A DNA stretch of 15,101 nt from Tyzzerella sp. UBA1042. GTDB taxonomy: Bacteria; Bacillota; Clostridia; Lachnospirales; Anaerotignaceae. The notes below the pieces were generated by a model that saw only the letters and a list, made by a program, of their open reading frames with translations, ran no database searches and was not told the DNA's origin. Both the position numbers and the translations under genes were made by a program. The stretch lies in contig DCDZ01000060.1 of NCBI GenBank assembly GCA_002316675.1, positions 1 to 15,101 on the forward strand, written 5' to 3'. Below are positions 1 to 6,696 of this stretch, piece after piece. Numbering within the stretch: position 1 is the first letter of the stretch; each line of letters opens with the position of its first letter.

Positions 1-380
1 CTTTCAATGGCGCTTGCGGAAATTAGGCTCTTTATTACATGAATCTTAAAGGGTCGGCTTTGCAAAATCTGTATATTTTGATAGTAGATTGTAATTTGCG
101 CTTCCACATACCCCACCTTTGCCAATGTTTGCTCTGTCAAAGGAAATTGGCATCTGCCATTCACTGCATCCGTAATTTCGCCGTTATTATAGATTTCACC
201 GCCATTTTCCGGCTTTCTGCAGTATATGCGCACCTCATGCCCTGTGAGATTGATGGGCAGCCCATTATCTTGTAGCAATACATCAAGAAACCTGCTATTG
301 CTGTCCTTCTGCACCGCCGTAATCATGTCTGTCGTTTCCGTCCGCACATCCACACACAGCCGATTAAAAACCTGTGCCAC
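1..380 (-). CDS. Phage baseplate upper protein, BppU N-terminal domain (3' part outside window)
   Basis: Partial gene; 126 codons are visible and it continues past the left edge. The visible protein reads as a BppU-type N-terminal domain: an early D-V-R-T-E-T-T-D segment, AVQKDSNSRFLDVLLQDNG, then NLTGHEVRIY and a later GRCQFPLT stretch. That is the beta-rich domain that fastens receptor-binding or fibre proteins to a siphophage baseplate. The chosen start is GTG at 380, because a GGAGGTGG site at 393-386 sits five bases upstream; an in-frame ATG at 395 lacks a good site. The GTG shares one base with the Dit stop (TAGTG), so translation is probably coupled. A Tal protein normally lies between Dit and this gene, and none is present. 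The C-terminal receptor-binding part cannot be seen. Confidence 0.82.
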   Translation of the reverse strand, partial: MAQVFNRLCVDVRTETTDMITAVQKDSNSRFLDVLLQDNGLPINLTGHEVRIYCRKPENGGEIYNNGEITDAVNGRCQFPLTEQTLAKVGYVEAQITIYYQNIQILQSRPFKIHVIKSLISASAIE

Positions 381-1081
381 TATAACCACCTCCATTTTGG
401 CTCAACTTCTATTTTTATCACATTTCCTGTCCAACCAATCCTGTTTTCCCCAACTTCAAATCGTGGAAAATCCAGGGCGGCATATTTGCTGTTTGCATTC
501 ACCCCATCCTTGTAGACCTCCATCATTTCACTGTCAATGGTGATCGCTCCGTCCACATCGGTGAAGCCGTAGCTTATATCATTTATGTACAGCGTAATAT
601 TTCCCGACCCATAAATCGTGATCGTCGGCTGGGAATACACACTGCCCTTGTTATTGATTGACGTTGCCGAGGTTATGATAAAATCCTCCCCTTGGGACTT
701 TACACCATTCAAGGAATACTTAAAGGGGAACACCTTAAACTGCACAAGAAATGAAGTGTATAAATAAATCACATCGGAAATGGAAATGGCATTGCTGATT
801 TTTGCCTTGTAAACCTTGTCCGCCTCCGTGGATAAAATCAATTCCCCGCTGCCGTCCAGCCACGCCGTAATCTCACGAAGCCTTGCCGGCCCTCTCGTGC
901 CGCAGGCAATGCTTAGGGTGTACTCTTCATAGGTTCCCTCATCAAGGGTAAGTATGCCGTTTCGCCCGGGAATGGTGATTTCCTCTTCCCTGCGCTTGGG
1001 CTTTACAATATCGGGCATGGAAGAAATGAGAATCCCCATATCCTTGCTGTTTTTTCCTTTAAAAATAAAATAAGTCTCCAG
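380..1081 (-). CDS. Distal tail protein (Dit), siphophage tail component family
   Basis: Dit forms the hexameric hub between tail tube and baseplate. The protein has the Dit N-terminal pattern: YFIFKGKNSKDMGI, then a basic KPKRR stretch, an IPGRNG turn and a DEGTYEEYT segment. The first ATG (1039) gives 219 aa but cuts off the conserved YFIFKGKNSKD. Reading upstream, the frame is open to a stop near 1120 with no ATG, GTG or TTG. A GGGAGG site at 1096-1091 lies nine bases before CTG (1081) and six before ATT (1084). I therefore place the start at CTG 1081 (233 aa), or possibly ATT 1084, on sequence-pattern grounds; the position is inferred. The gene follows the tape measure directly and its TAG stop overlaps the BppU GTG. 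Family call is firm, start is not. Confidence 0.8.
   Translation of the reverse strand: METYFIFKGKNSKDMGILISSMPDIVKPKRREEEITIPGRNGILTLDEGTYEEYTLSIACGTRGPARLREITAWLDGSGELILSTEADKVYKAKISNAISISDVIYLYTSFLVQFKVFPFKYSLNGVKSQGEDFIITSATSINNKGSVYSQPTITIYGSGNITLYINDISYGFTDVDGAITIDSEMMEVYKDGVNANSKYAALDFPRFEVGENRIGWTGNVIKIEVEPKWRWL
386..393 (-). promoter_or_regulatory. Ribosome binding site of the BppU gene, embedded in the Dit gene
   Basis: The sequence GGAGGTGG is formed by the last codons of the Dit gene (K-W-R-W-L) and lies five bases before the GTG at 380. It decides the GTG start over the in-frame ATG at 395, which overlaps it. Confidence 0.6.
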
Positions 1082-1083
1082 AA

Positions 1084-2559
1084 TTATGCACCTCCCGTTG
1101 CCGTCACTTGCTGTCTTCTATAAAATTCAAATTCCTGCATTGCTGATTTCACAGAACCCTTGCCATCATTGACTATTTTATCTACCATCACGGTCAAATT
1201 TCCACCATTATTGTAAGTAGCACTGCTTACAATGCTTGAGGTGTTTAAATAAGAAACACTCTGCGCCGCCTTGGCCTGTGAATGCCCAATGTCAGCCATC
1301 ATTTTGTCCGTGTAGGATTGTAACTCTTGAGGGTTGTAAGCATCATTCATCCCCTTGATGATACCTTGCGTTAGGGGCTTGCCAACCTCTCTAGCGGCTC
1401 TCTTGGAGGGGCTGGCGGTTTCTGTGGCTCGCTTCATTTCTGCAATAATGGCATCCGCAATACTTCTGGCTGTGGCAACTGCCTCGCTTCGTCTGCTCTC
1501 CATTCCGCTAACAACACCTCTCATGGCATCCACACCCACCTCTTGGCAAAGAGCTGGAATGTCATTTAATGCTTGATTCAGTTCCGCAGTAAATTCCTCG
1601 TCCAAGGTTTTCAGTTCCTCATCGTAAAATTTTGCGGCAATTTCCTTTGCTGTCTCTTGTTTTTCTTCCCACAATTTGGAATATTCCTCAAAAAATGCAT
1701 CACTTTTAGCCAGCAATTCTTCTCCCAAGGCCGTCCCATCTTCCAAACTCATGCCAATAATTTCATCAAACAACCCATCGGAAATGCCTCTTTCCTGAAG
1801 CTTGTCCAACATTTCCCCATATTGCTCTATGGTTTCAATTTGCCGCCCAATTTTTTCAAGCTGTACCTCTCCATCCTCATCAAAGGAAAAAAGGCTTCCA
1901 TGGGACGAAAGCTTTTCCTCCAGCCGCTGCTTTTCATTGAACAAGGCGGCATATTGCACCTGCGCCGCATCTGTAATACCCTCCAGTCTTTCGGAAACCA
2001 ACCCATAGGCTTCCTCCATACCGCTATTTAAAGCTTCCTTATAAACCGCCATCAACTCCTTGGCGGCCTTTCTGTATGCCGGAACACCCTTTTTATTTGC
2101 CGCCGCAAAAGCCTCCACATTTTCGTCAACCTGCCATTGCATACTTGAAATGCTGTCAGATCGCTTTTCTTCCATGCCTTCCTTCATATATTTCAAATAC
2201 AGGTTCCCCAGTTCCTTATAGGAAGCTGCCTGCTCGCGGGCTTTTTGTAAGGATGCCTCTGAGATAGATAAAACCGTTTTTTCCAGTCCGCTCATGGCTT
2301 TTCCCGCCTCAAAAGAGGCTTCGGCAACATTGTCTTTTGTAAGGTTCAAAAGAAGCACGGCCTGTTCTGTTATTTTTTCCATTCCCCGGGCCACTGATGC
2401 CGCAAAAACGGAGAGCTCTCTCCCCGAACCAGCGAAAGATGCTGATACTGCCTTCGCGCTAAGATTCGCTAAATCCTTCATCCCCTGTACTCCCTTTTCA
2501 AACCCCGTTTCATCTATTTGGGTTCCAAAGGTCAAATACCCATCATACTGATCTGCCAT
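1084..2559 (-). CDS. Short phage tail tape measure protein
   Basis: 491 aa. The tape measure sets tail length and later takes part in DNA delivery. The N-terminus (MADQYDGYLTFGTQIDETGFEKGV) has the usual opening of Firmicutes tape measure proteins. Residues about 345-410 carry the usual C-terminal pattern: a G-V-V-S-G-M/SRRS stretch, AIIAEMKRA, then a TASPSKRAAREVGKPLTQGI motif. Between them, about residues 100-330, is mainly charged, coiled-coil-like helix. I see no clear long hydrophobic membrane segment of the kind common in this family. Family members are often above 800 aa, so this one is short, either naturally or by an old in-frame deletion. GAGGGT is well spaced before ATG 2559. It sits between the chaperone pair and Dit, the expected position. 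Confidence 0.8.
   Translation of the reverse strand: MADQYDGYLTFGTQIDETGFEKGVQGMKDLANLSAKAVSASFAGSGRELSVFAASVARGMEKITEQAVLLLNLTKDNVAEASFEAGKAMSGLEKTVLSISEASLQKAREQAASYKELGNLYLKYMKEGMEEKRSDSISSMQWQVDENVEAFAAANKKGVPAYRKAAKELMAVYKEALNSGMEEAYGLVSERLEGITDAAQVQYAALFNEKQRLEEKLSSHGSLFSFDEDGEVQLEKIGRQIETIEQYGEMLDKLQERGISDGLFDEIIGMSLEDGTALGEELLAKSDAFFEEYSKLWEEKQETAKEIAAKFYDEELKTLDEEFTAELNQALNDIPALCQEVGVDAMRGVVSGMESRRSEAVATARSIADAIIAEMKRATETASPSKRAAREVGKPLTQGIIKGMNDAYNPQELQSYTDKMMADIGHSQAKAAQSVSYLNTSSIVSSATYNNGGNLTVMVDKIVNDGKGSVKSAMQEFEFYRRQQVTATGGA
1089..1096 (-). promoter_or_regulatory. Ribosome binding site pointing to a non-canonical Dit start
   Basis: GGGAGGTG lies at the very end of the tape measure gene. 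It is correctly spaced for CTG 1081 or ATT 1084 of the Dit gene, and no standard start codon lies within reach in the Dit frame. The ATG at 1039 is too far away to use it. Confidence 0.5.
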
Positions 2560-2580
2560 TTTTACCCTCTTTTCTGTGCA

Positions 2581-3177
2581 TTATAATAATCCCGTTAAAT
2601 CTCCCTCACCCAATAATGCTTTTTCAATAGCGGCAGCCTTCTCCCCTTCGTTTTTCATGGAAGGAAGCCGATATATGGCTTTCATCCGCCTGTAAAAAGC
2701 CTTCTGCTCTTTGCTCATGCTCTCTGTAATTTCAATGGCCCGGTAGCCCATAATTTTACTGAAGGTGGTGTCCTCTCCAAGCCCTTGAAATAACGCCCGA
2801 AATTTCCACCAGTGAAGTTCTTTTTCCTCCGTCAAATCCATACCATATTTCTCCCAAAAGGCACTGAAAATATATGCCCCATCCTCCGCAAAGGAATAGA
2901 TGCGTTCCTGCTTTTTTTGCGTCTGCCTTGCCTTCTGTGTCCTGTCTGCTTCTCCCAAGCCGTAAAACCACCGAATGCCTTCCAACGCACCCTTCCTATT
3001 TTTCGGTATTTTCGGATAAAACAAACGGAGTGCCAGAAGGGGCTTCTCCGTCCCTTCCACCTCCCTATCCAGCATCAATAATTCGTATACTATGCCCACA
3101 CGAAAATCCCAGCGAATGGGATATTCTGCCTCGTCAATCCAAATTTTTTTGGGTAAAGAATCAATAAAAAGATTCAT
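2581..3177 (-). CDS. Tail assembly chaperone, bacteriophage Gp15 family
   Basis: 198 aa from ATG 3177. The Gp15 family fills the gpT-like place in tail assembly, guiding tape measure and tail tube polymerisation. Family-like stretches are AEYPIRWDFR near the N-terminus, RIYSFAEDGAYIFSAFWEKYG in the middle, LHWWKFRALFQGL and FSKIMGYRAIEI, ending in a helical tail. The longer start, TTG 3186, has its AAAGGA site directly abutting it; ATG 3177 has the same site nine bases upstream and is preferred. The start lies inside the preceding chaperone gene (17-base overlap), in the +1 frame relative to it, and the overlap holds a run of five T. A fusion product by slippage is therefore possible. Confidence 0.82.
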   Translation of the reverse strand: MNLFIDSLPKKIWIDEAEYPIRWDFRVGIVYELLMLDREVEGTEKPLLALRLFYPKIPKNRKGALEGIRWFYGLGEADRTQKARQTQKKQERIYSFAEDGAYIFSAFWEKYGMDLTEEKELHWWKFRALFQGLGEDTTFSKIMGYRAIEITESMSKEQKAFYRRMKAIYRLPSMKNEGEKAAAIEKALLGEGDLTGLL

Positions 3178-3544
3178 ATCCTGCAATCCTTTCTATGGAA
3201 TAGGGGGATTTTGCCTGCATAACGCGGATATATTCCATGGCCAAGTAAGCATACATATCCCTGTATAAAATCAAAGAATCCTTCTCAACAGAAAAGCCCG
3301 CCTCATCAGCGCAGCATAAAATTTCTCCTATGGCCTTTTTCAGCAGCGCCTTTTCTTCCTGTTGCACACAGAGCAATTTTTCCGACGCAGTGAAACCGTC
3401 TCTGTTTTTTTCCTGCATCCGTGTCAAGCCTTCTTGTACCCGCTGAAAAACAACAGCCGTTTCATCCTTTCCAAAATCCACCGTATACCCTTTGCCGCAA
3501 AAATTCACTTCCCGTGTTGTTACTCTTTTCTGAAACGTACTCAT
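3161..3544 (-). CDS. Tail assembly chaperone (gpG-like position)
   Basis: 127 aa from ATG 3544, preceded by AAGGGGG at good spacing. An in-frame ATG at 3565 would add seven residues but has a poorer site. The protein opens with a short beta-like part (VNFCGKGYTVDFG), followed by helices rich in Glu, Lys and Leu. I do not see an enzymatic motif. The call rests on position (after the major tail protein, overlapping the Gp15-family gene) and on the size and helical character typical of these chaperones. The gene ends S-F-Y-stop with codons TCT TTT TAT TGA; slipping one base forward on the T run would enter the Gp15 frame. Function by position is fairly secure, family assignment less so. Confidence 0.68.
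   Translation of the reverse strand: MSTFQKRVTTREVNFCGKGYTVDFGKDETAVVFQRVQEGLTRMQEKNRDGFTASEKLLCVQQEEKALLKKAIGEILCCADEAGFSVEKDSLILYRDMYAYLAMEYIRVMQAKSPYSIERIAGYESFY
3187..3192 (-). promoter_or_regulatory. Ribosome binding site of the Gp15-family gene
   Basis: AAAGGA inside the 3' end of the upstream chaperone gene. Its nine-base spacing to ATG 3177 decides that start over the TTG at 3186, which it touches. Confidence 0.5.
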
Positions 3545-3568
3545 AAAATCCCCCTTATTCCTCATGCC

Positions 3569-4063
3569 CTAAACAGTTTCCGTAAACATCTTTGTTGTTG
3601 TGTGGAATGTGCCGCAAATGGGATCCCCCACACCGTGGAGAGTACCCGTCACCTTCACCGCTTCTCCCCCTGCGCCGGCAATGCCGGTTACAGCTACAGC
3701 AACCTTAAATTTTCTGGCTCGAAATGTGTTTTCCTGTGCCTCCACCGGTTGGAACAGCTCTACCCGCACATACTCCAGCTCCGCCTCCGCTCCTGTTTTT
3801 TGGTTGCGTCCAATGTCGTATAATGCCATCACTGCAGCTTCCGAAGCAATTAAATCCGTATCAAAGGGAAACTGCGTCTGGTAGTTTTTAATCTGACTTG
3901 ACTGTGCCTTTTGGTGAATATACGTTTTTCCGTCTGTCTGTGCATTGGGATTTTCATCTAAAGTATTAAACCCCACCCCCATCAATGAAAATTGGGGCGT
4001 CTCACTGCTTCCTGTGTTTAAATAATCTGCAATTTGATGTCTCATCACTGTTTCATTTATCAT
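3569..4063 (-). CDS. Major tail (tube) protein
   Basis: 164 aa. This is the tube subunit of a non-contractile tail. It shows a pattern known from Clostridia and Lactococcus-type phage major tail proteins: MRHQIADYLNTG, then SLMGVGFNTLDENPNAQT, YIHQKAQ, FPFDTDLIASEAAV, and a C-terminal GVGDPICGTFHTTTKMFT stretch. The order terminator, tube, chaperones, tape measure supports it. The start ATG 4063 overlaps the upstream gene by 11 bases; a second in-frame ATG lies six codons downstream (MRHQIAD, 4045), and many relatives begin there, so the first six residues are uncertain. Nothing suggests decay. Confidence 0.88.
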   Translation of the reverse strand: MINETVMRHQIADYLNTGSSETPQFSLMGVGFNTLDENPNAQTDGKTYIHQKAQSSQIKNYQTQFPFDTDLIASEAAVMALYDIGRNQKTGAEAELEYVRVELFQPVEAQENTFRARKFKVAVAVTGIAGAGGEAVKVTGTLHGVGDPICGTFHTTTKMFTETV

Positions 4064-4499
4064 TTTCTTTGTCTCCTTCCTGAAAATAAATCAATCGGCA
4101 TTGTATCTGATACCTGGCCGCATTCTCCCTTGCATCAATCACATAGCCGTCGCCGTTCGTTTCAATCCGCAAAGGCTGACGTCCCTCTCCTAAGTCGGGC
4201 AACTCCTTTTTCTTGCTCTTTTCTTTCAGCCAATGAGAAAATTTTTCATAAAATCCGCTGTTCTCAAGGTTAGTATCCACATCACCGCCATATTTCTCAA
4301 CACTGCCAAAGGTAAAATAAAATTGGCATAGACCGCTTCCGTCAATGTATGCTTTTATCTCTTTTTTTGTGGGTACAGCGTCAATGCTGTACTCTGTGGG
4401 ACGAATGCCTAAATAATCCACATGAACCGCACCCTCCTTTAATAAAGGGCACGTGCAGAAAAATGCACGCACCGCCTCTGTCAAGCTTTTATGTTCCAA
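4053..4499 (-). CDS. Tail terminator / minor structural protein
   Basis: 148 aa. It occupies the slot of the tail terminator, the protein that caps the finished tail tube and meets the head connector. It has an N-terminal helix (LTEAVRAFFCTCP), a central VDYLGIRPTEYSIDAVP segment, and a FSHWLKEKSKKKELPDLGEGRQPLRIE part. That pattern occurs in phage proteins that, as I recall, some databases mislabel as chloramphenicol resistance; there is no such enzyme here. The start is TTG 4499, preceded by a G-rich GGGGCGGGG site, and the gene overlaps its upstream neighbour by 11 bases. A later TTG at 4484 cannot be excluded. The structural role is well supported by order, the exact function is inference. 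Confidence 0.7.
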   Translation of the reverse strand: MEHKSLTEAVRAFFCTCPLLKEGAVHVDYLGIRPTEYSIDAVPTKKEIKAYIDGSGLCQFYFTFGSVEKYGGDVDTNLENSGFYEKFSHWLKEKSKKKELPDLGEGRQPLRIETNGDGYVIDARENAARYQIQCRLIYFQEGDKENDK

Positions 4500-4887
4500 T
4501 GCGTTTCCCCGCCCCCTTTAAAATTTCCTGTCCGTATTGTGCTTTCATGCGCAAAAACCAGTATGCCCCTCTCATGGGTGCCCCCTTATACCGCAATGAT
4601 CGCCCGGTCAACACTTTTTTTTCCCCGCTTTGTGCCCAAGGGCCCCCTGTACTGGGGCTCACCATTACCTTTCCGTAATATAAATATCTTGCATAGGGCA
4701 TCTTATATACCACTACTCCGTCCTTTGCGTAGGCATTGTTTTGCAGTTGCCCTGTATCAAAGGGGGTAAAGGGAGCCATAAGCCTGAGTACCTCGGCATC
4801 AACATACCGCTGCACTCTGCCGTCAATAACCAATCCCTTGCTTTTTTTCAGCTTCTCTATGCTTTCCAAGCTCACCGAAAAACTCAT
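4489..4887 (-). CDS. Minor capsid / head-tail completion protein (HK97 gp10-like)
   Basis: 132 aa. The protein reads as a head-tail joining component: an N-terminal helix with VQRYVDAEVLRLMAPFTPFDTGQLQNNA, followed by YKMPYARYLYYGKV and a C-terminal helix (AYWFLRMKAQYGQEILKGA). The segment P-F-D-T-G-x-L followed by P-Y-A-R-x-x-Y-x-G is characteristic of the minor capsid/gp10-like superfamily. ATG 4887 overlaps the upstream stop by four bases (ATGA), and the downstream gene starts inside this one, so the head-completion set is translated as a coupled chain. The gene is full length with no oddities. Confidence 0.78.
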   Translation of the reverse strand: MSFSVSLESIEKLKKSKGLVIDGRVQRYVDAEVLRLMAPFTPFDTGQLQNNAYAKDGVVVYKMPYARYLYYGKVMVSPSTGGPWAQSGEKKVLTGRSLRYKGAPMRGAYWFLRMKAQYGQEILKGAGKRIGT

Positions 4888-5249
4888 TTTGCCACCACCT
4901 CCCAGTGTTTTACCCCTCCACTCCCATAGTCAAAAGTATGAATTTCTAAAATGGTAAGGCTTTTCCCCGAGGAAATGCCCCGCATAATTTTATCCTCGGG
5001 AGAAAGCGTATAATATGCGGTGGGGTTTTCTTGAAATTCTGCATAGGTTCCAAAGCTTCGGGTCGCCTTCGCAAGAAAGGGGATAAAAATATGTACCTCA
5101 TTGTTTTCATAAATCCCATCCTGCAAACGGCTGGCCCTTGCTTCTTCCTGCCAAAAAACCCCTTCTATTACCGTGGGCTGCAAAATGTACTTGCGAAACA
5201 CCGGGTCGTAAATTCTATTAAACACTGTGCAAACCTCTTTCGATTTCAC
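4884..5249 (-). CDS. Head completion protein, DUF6751-like
   Basis: 121 aa. The protein matches the DUF6751-like phage family as I remember it: a NRIYDP opening, VIEGVFWQ, a HIFIPF beta strand, EDKIMRGI, and a C-terminal DYGSGGVKHWEVVAK. It sits in the head-closure slot (gp16-like) between the adaptor and the gp10-like protein. The start is GTG 5249, three bases after the upstream stop, with GGGGGTG as a ribosome site formed by the last codons of the upstream gene. It overlaps the next gene by four bases. The structural role is inferred from context and size rather than from a demonstrated motif. Confidence 0.7.
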   Translation of the reverse strand: MKSKEVCTVFNRIYDPVFRKYILQPTVIEGVFWQEEARASRLQDGIYENNEVHIFIPFLAKATRSFGTYAEFQENPTAYYTLSPEDKIMRGISSGKSLTILEIHTFDYGSGGVKHWEVVAK

Positions 5250-5252
5250 AAC

Positions 5253-5603
5253 TCACACCCCCAGATATAGCAGTCCGGTATGGATCAAATAGCGGCAAGC
5301 AGCAATGGCAAGCCGCTCCTCTTCATTGGGCGTGTTGGTTACGCCGGCTGCATAGTTTCTCGTTATCTTGCCAACACTTTCCGCCACAATGCCGCCGCCC
5401 TCTTCGTTTACTTTGATCGCCTCCGCCACGGCACAGCAAGCTTTTTTTAATGCATCCTCTCCGTCAGCATAGCTCTTTGCGCGGGTAAGAGTCACCAAGT
5501 CAATATAGTCCGATGCTCGTTTTGCATAGCTGTCAAACTCAGCTTGGAGGATGGCATCTCCCCCATAGCCGCCACAATAAAATTCATAGGTTGCATAAGC
5601 CAT
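5253..5603 (-). CDS. Head-tail connector (adaptor) protein
   Basis: 116 aa from ATG 5603. The adaptor docks under the portal and is first in the connector stack. The N-terminal MAYATYEFYCGGYGG, FDSYAKRASDYIDLVTLTRAK, and a middle helix KKACCAVAEAIKV are typical, as is a C-terminal helix ending RYLIHTGLLYLG. A TTG at 5609 would add two residues, but GGAGG at 5616-5612 is two bases from it and eight from ATG 5603, so the ATG is preferred. It is the first of four compact overlapping genes for head completion and tail joining. Confidence 0.8.
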   Translation of the reverse strand: MAYATYEFYCGGYGGDAILQAEFDSYAKRASDYIDLVTLTRAKSYADGEDALKKACCAVAEAIKVNEEGGGIVAESVGKITRNYAAGVTNTPNEEERLAIAACRYLIHTGLLYLGV

Positions 5604-5618
5604 CCCCAATTCCTCCTT

Positions 5619-5801
5619 TTATCTCCGGGCTTTTTCCTGTTCCGCCCCGGATTCCTCCTCCGAATGTAATTCCTGAAATGGAAGCGCCTCTTTTTTGTCT
5701 TCTGCTTCCGTTTTTCTTTTTCCTCTGGATACCCTGCCTGATGGTGCTTTTTGAAGCTTTACATCAGTCCGCTTTTCCCTTCGTCCAATTGTTTTCGCCA
5801 T
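5619..5801 (-). CDS. Small highly charged phage protein, function unknown
   Basis: 60 aa from ATG 5801, placed between major capsid and adaptor. A longer reading to 5876 lies inside the capsid gene in another frame and is not supported; ATG 5801 has an AAGGAGG site that overlaps the capsid stop. The N-terminal half is basic (KTIGRREKRTDVKLQKAPSG, then RGKRK), the C-terminal half acidic and Glu-rich (EEESGAEQEKARR). No domain is recognised and the protein looks disordered. The position fits a head decoration or linker function, but charge and location alone do not show it. The ribosome site and coding-like charge blocks make a real gene likely. Confidence 0.6.
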   Translation of the reverse strand: MAKTIGRREKRTDVKLQKAPSGRVSRGKRKTEAEDKKEALPFQELHSEEESGAEQEKARR

Positions 5802-5814
5802 ACCTTTTTCCTCC

Positions 5815-6681
5815 TTACGCCTTGTGAGAGAGATAAATGCCTGCCGTCTTGTTTTTATAAACGTCCACAATACCATATTTGCGGTATTTTACAATGTAGC
5901 TGTCCGCATCAGGATTGCCAGCAGGGTCAATTACATCCCCCACAACGTGCTTGTCAAACTTAATGACTGCCCCTTTATGTACAATCATGAAATTAATTTC
6001 CTTCCCTTCGGCGGCTTTTTTATAATGCCCAAGCTCTTCCCCCGGAGTTTTTCCATCCATCAAATCAACGGCTGTATAAAAACGACTTTGTGGTACCTTG
6101 CGCACCACCTCAAAGCTTGTCAATACTTCTTTTGATTTTGTAGTGTCCAAAGCCATCACGCTGTTTAAAAGTGCATGGGTGGCATATAAAATCCTGCCCT
6201 CTTCAGGCACCTCATCCTCGTCCATCTTACTTTTTGCCGCCATCAGCGCCGCCAAGAAGGCCTCCGCCGTTGCGTATGTTGCCTCCTCTGCCACAGAAAT
6301 TCCCTCTGTGCCTGCTAAGATTGCAAAGGTAAAAGCGTCTGCCTCCGGTGCAACCTTTTCTCTTTGCAATGTTGCGCCGGCCATGTGAAATGCAACCTGA
6401 AATGTCTCAGCGTCATCCATCGCATCAATGGAAAGCTTTGTCCCTCTATCGTAATTGAACACGGCAGTTTTCCAAACAACATCCACAGCGCCGTTGGTAT
6501 AACCGCTGTTTCTGTCATAATTGCCCAAGCCGGAAACGCTGATCTGAGGGTATAAAATTTCGTTTCCGTTTCCTCCGGCCTTCATCATGTTGCTGTCGCT
6601 GATTAAATCCGCCGTTACCGAAGCACTTTTGTATACCTCGTCAATCAAATTTGTATAGTTTTTTGCCAATGCAATACCCAT
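5815..6681 (-). CDS. Major capsid protein
   Basis: 288 aa. Main shell protein of the head, probably HK97-fold. Recognisable stretches are MGIALAKNYTNLIDEVYKSAS with SVTADL, then VWKTAVFNYDRGTKLSIDAMDD (a conserved strand region followed by helix) and AGATLQREKVAPEADAFTF, with a later EVVRKVPQSRF and a hydrophobic C-terminal part (YRKYGIVDVYKNKTAGIYL). No N-terminal delta domain is evident; scaffolding appears to be supplied by the separate gene upstream. A GAGAGGAG site precedes ATG 6681. Size and order between scaffold and adaptor fit the SPP1-like plan. No disruption is visible. Confidence 0.86.
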   Translation of the reverse strand: MGIALAKNYTNLIDEVYKSASVTADLISDSNMMKAGGNGNEILYPQISVSGLGNYDRNSGYTNGAVDVVWKTAVFNYDRGTKLSIDAMDDAETFQVAFHMAGATLQREKVAPEADAFTFAILAGTEGISVAEEATYATAEAFLAALMAAKSKMDEDEVPEEGRILYATHALLNSVMALDTTKSKEVLTSFEVVRKVPQSRFYTAVDLMDGKTPGEELGHYKKAAEGKEINFMIVHKGAVIKFDKHVVGDVIDPAGNPDADSYIVKYRKYGIVDVYKNKTAGIYLSHKA

Positions 6682-6696
6682 TTCTATTCTCTCCTC

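Noticed and set aside
1573..2031. Plus-strand open frame of 152 codons
   Set aside because: Antisense to the tape measure gene; its hydrophobic, Phe/Leu-rich composition is what reading the opposite strand of Glu/Lys-rich coding sequence gives.
4053..4499. Antibiotic resistance label for the tail terminator-like gene
   Set aside because: Its place between the gp10-like protein and the major tail protein, and the lack of any acetyltransferase or efflux feature, show a phage structural gene.
5802..5876. N-terminal extension of the 60-aa charged protein
   Set aside because: It runs inside the capsid gene in another frame, with no ribosome site; AAGGAGG precedes ATG 5801.
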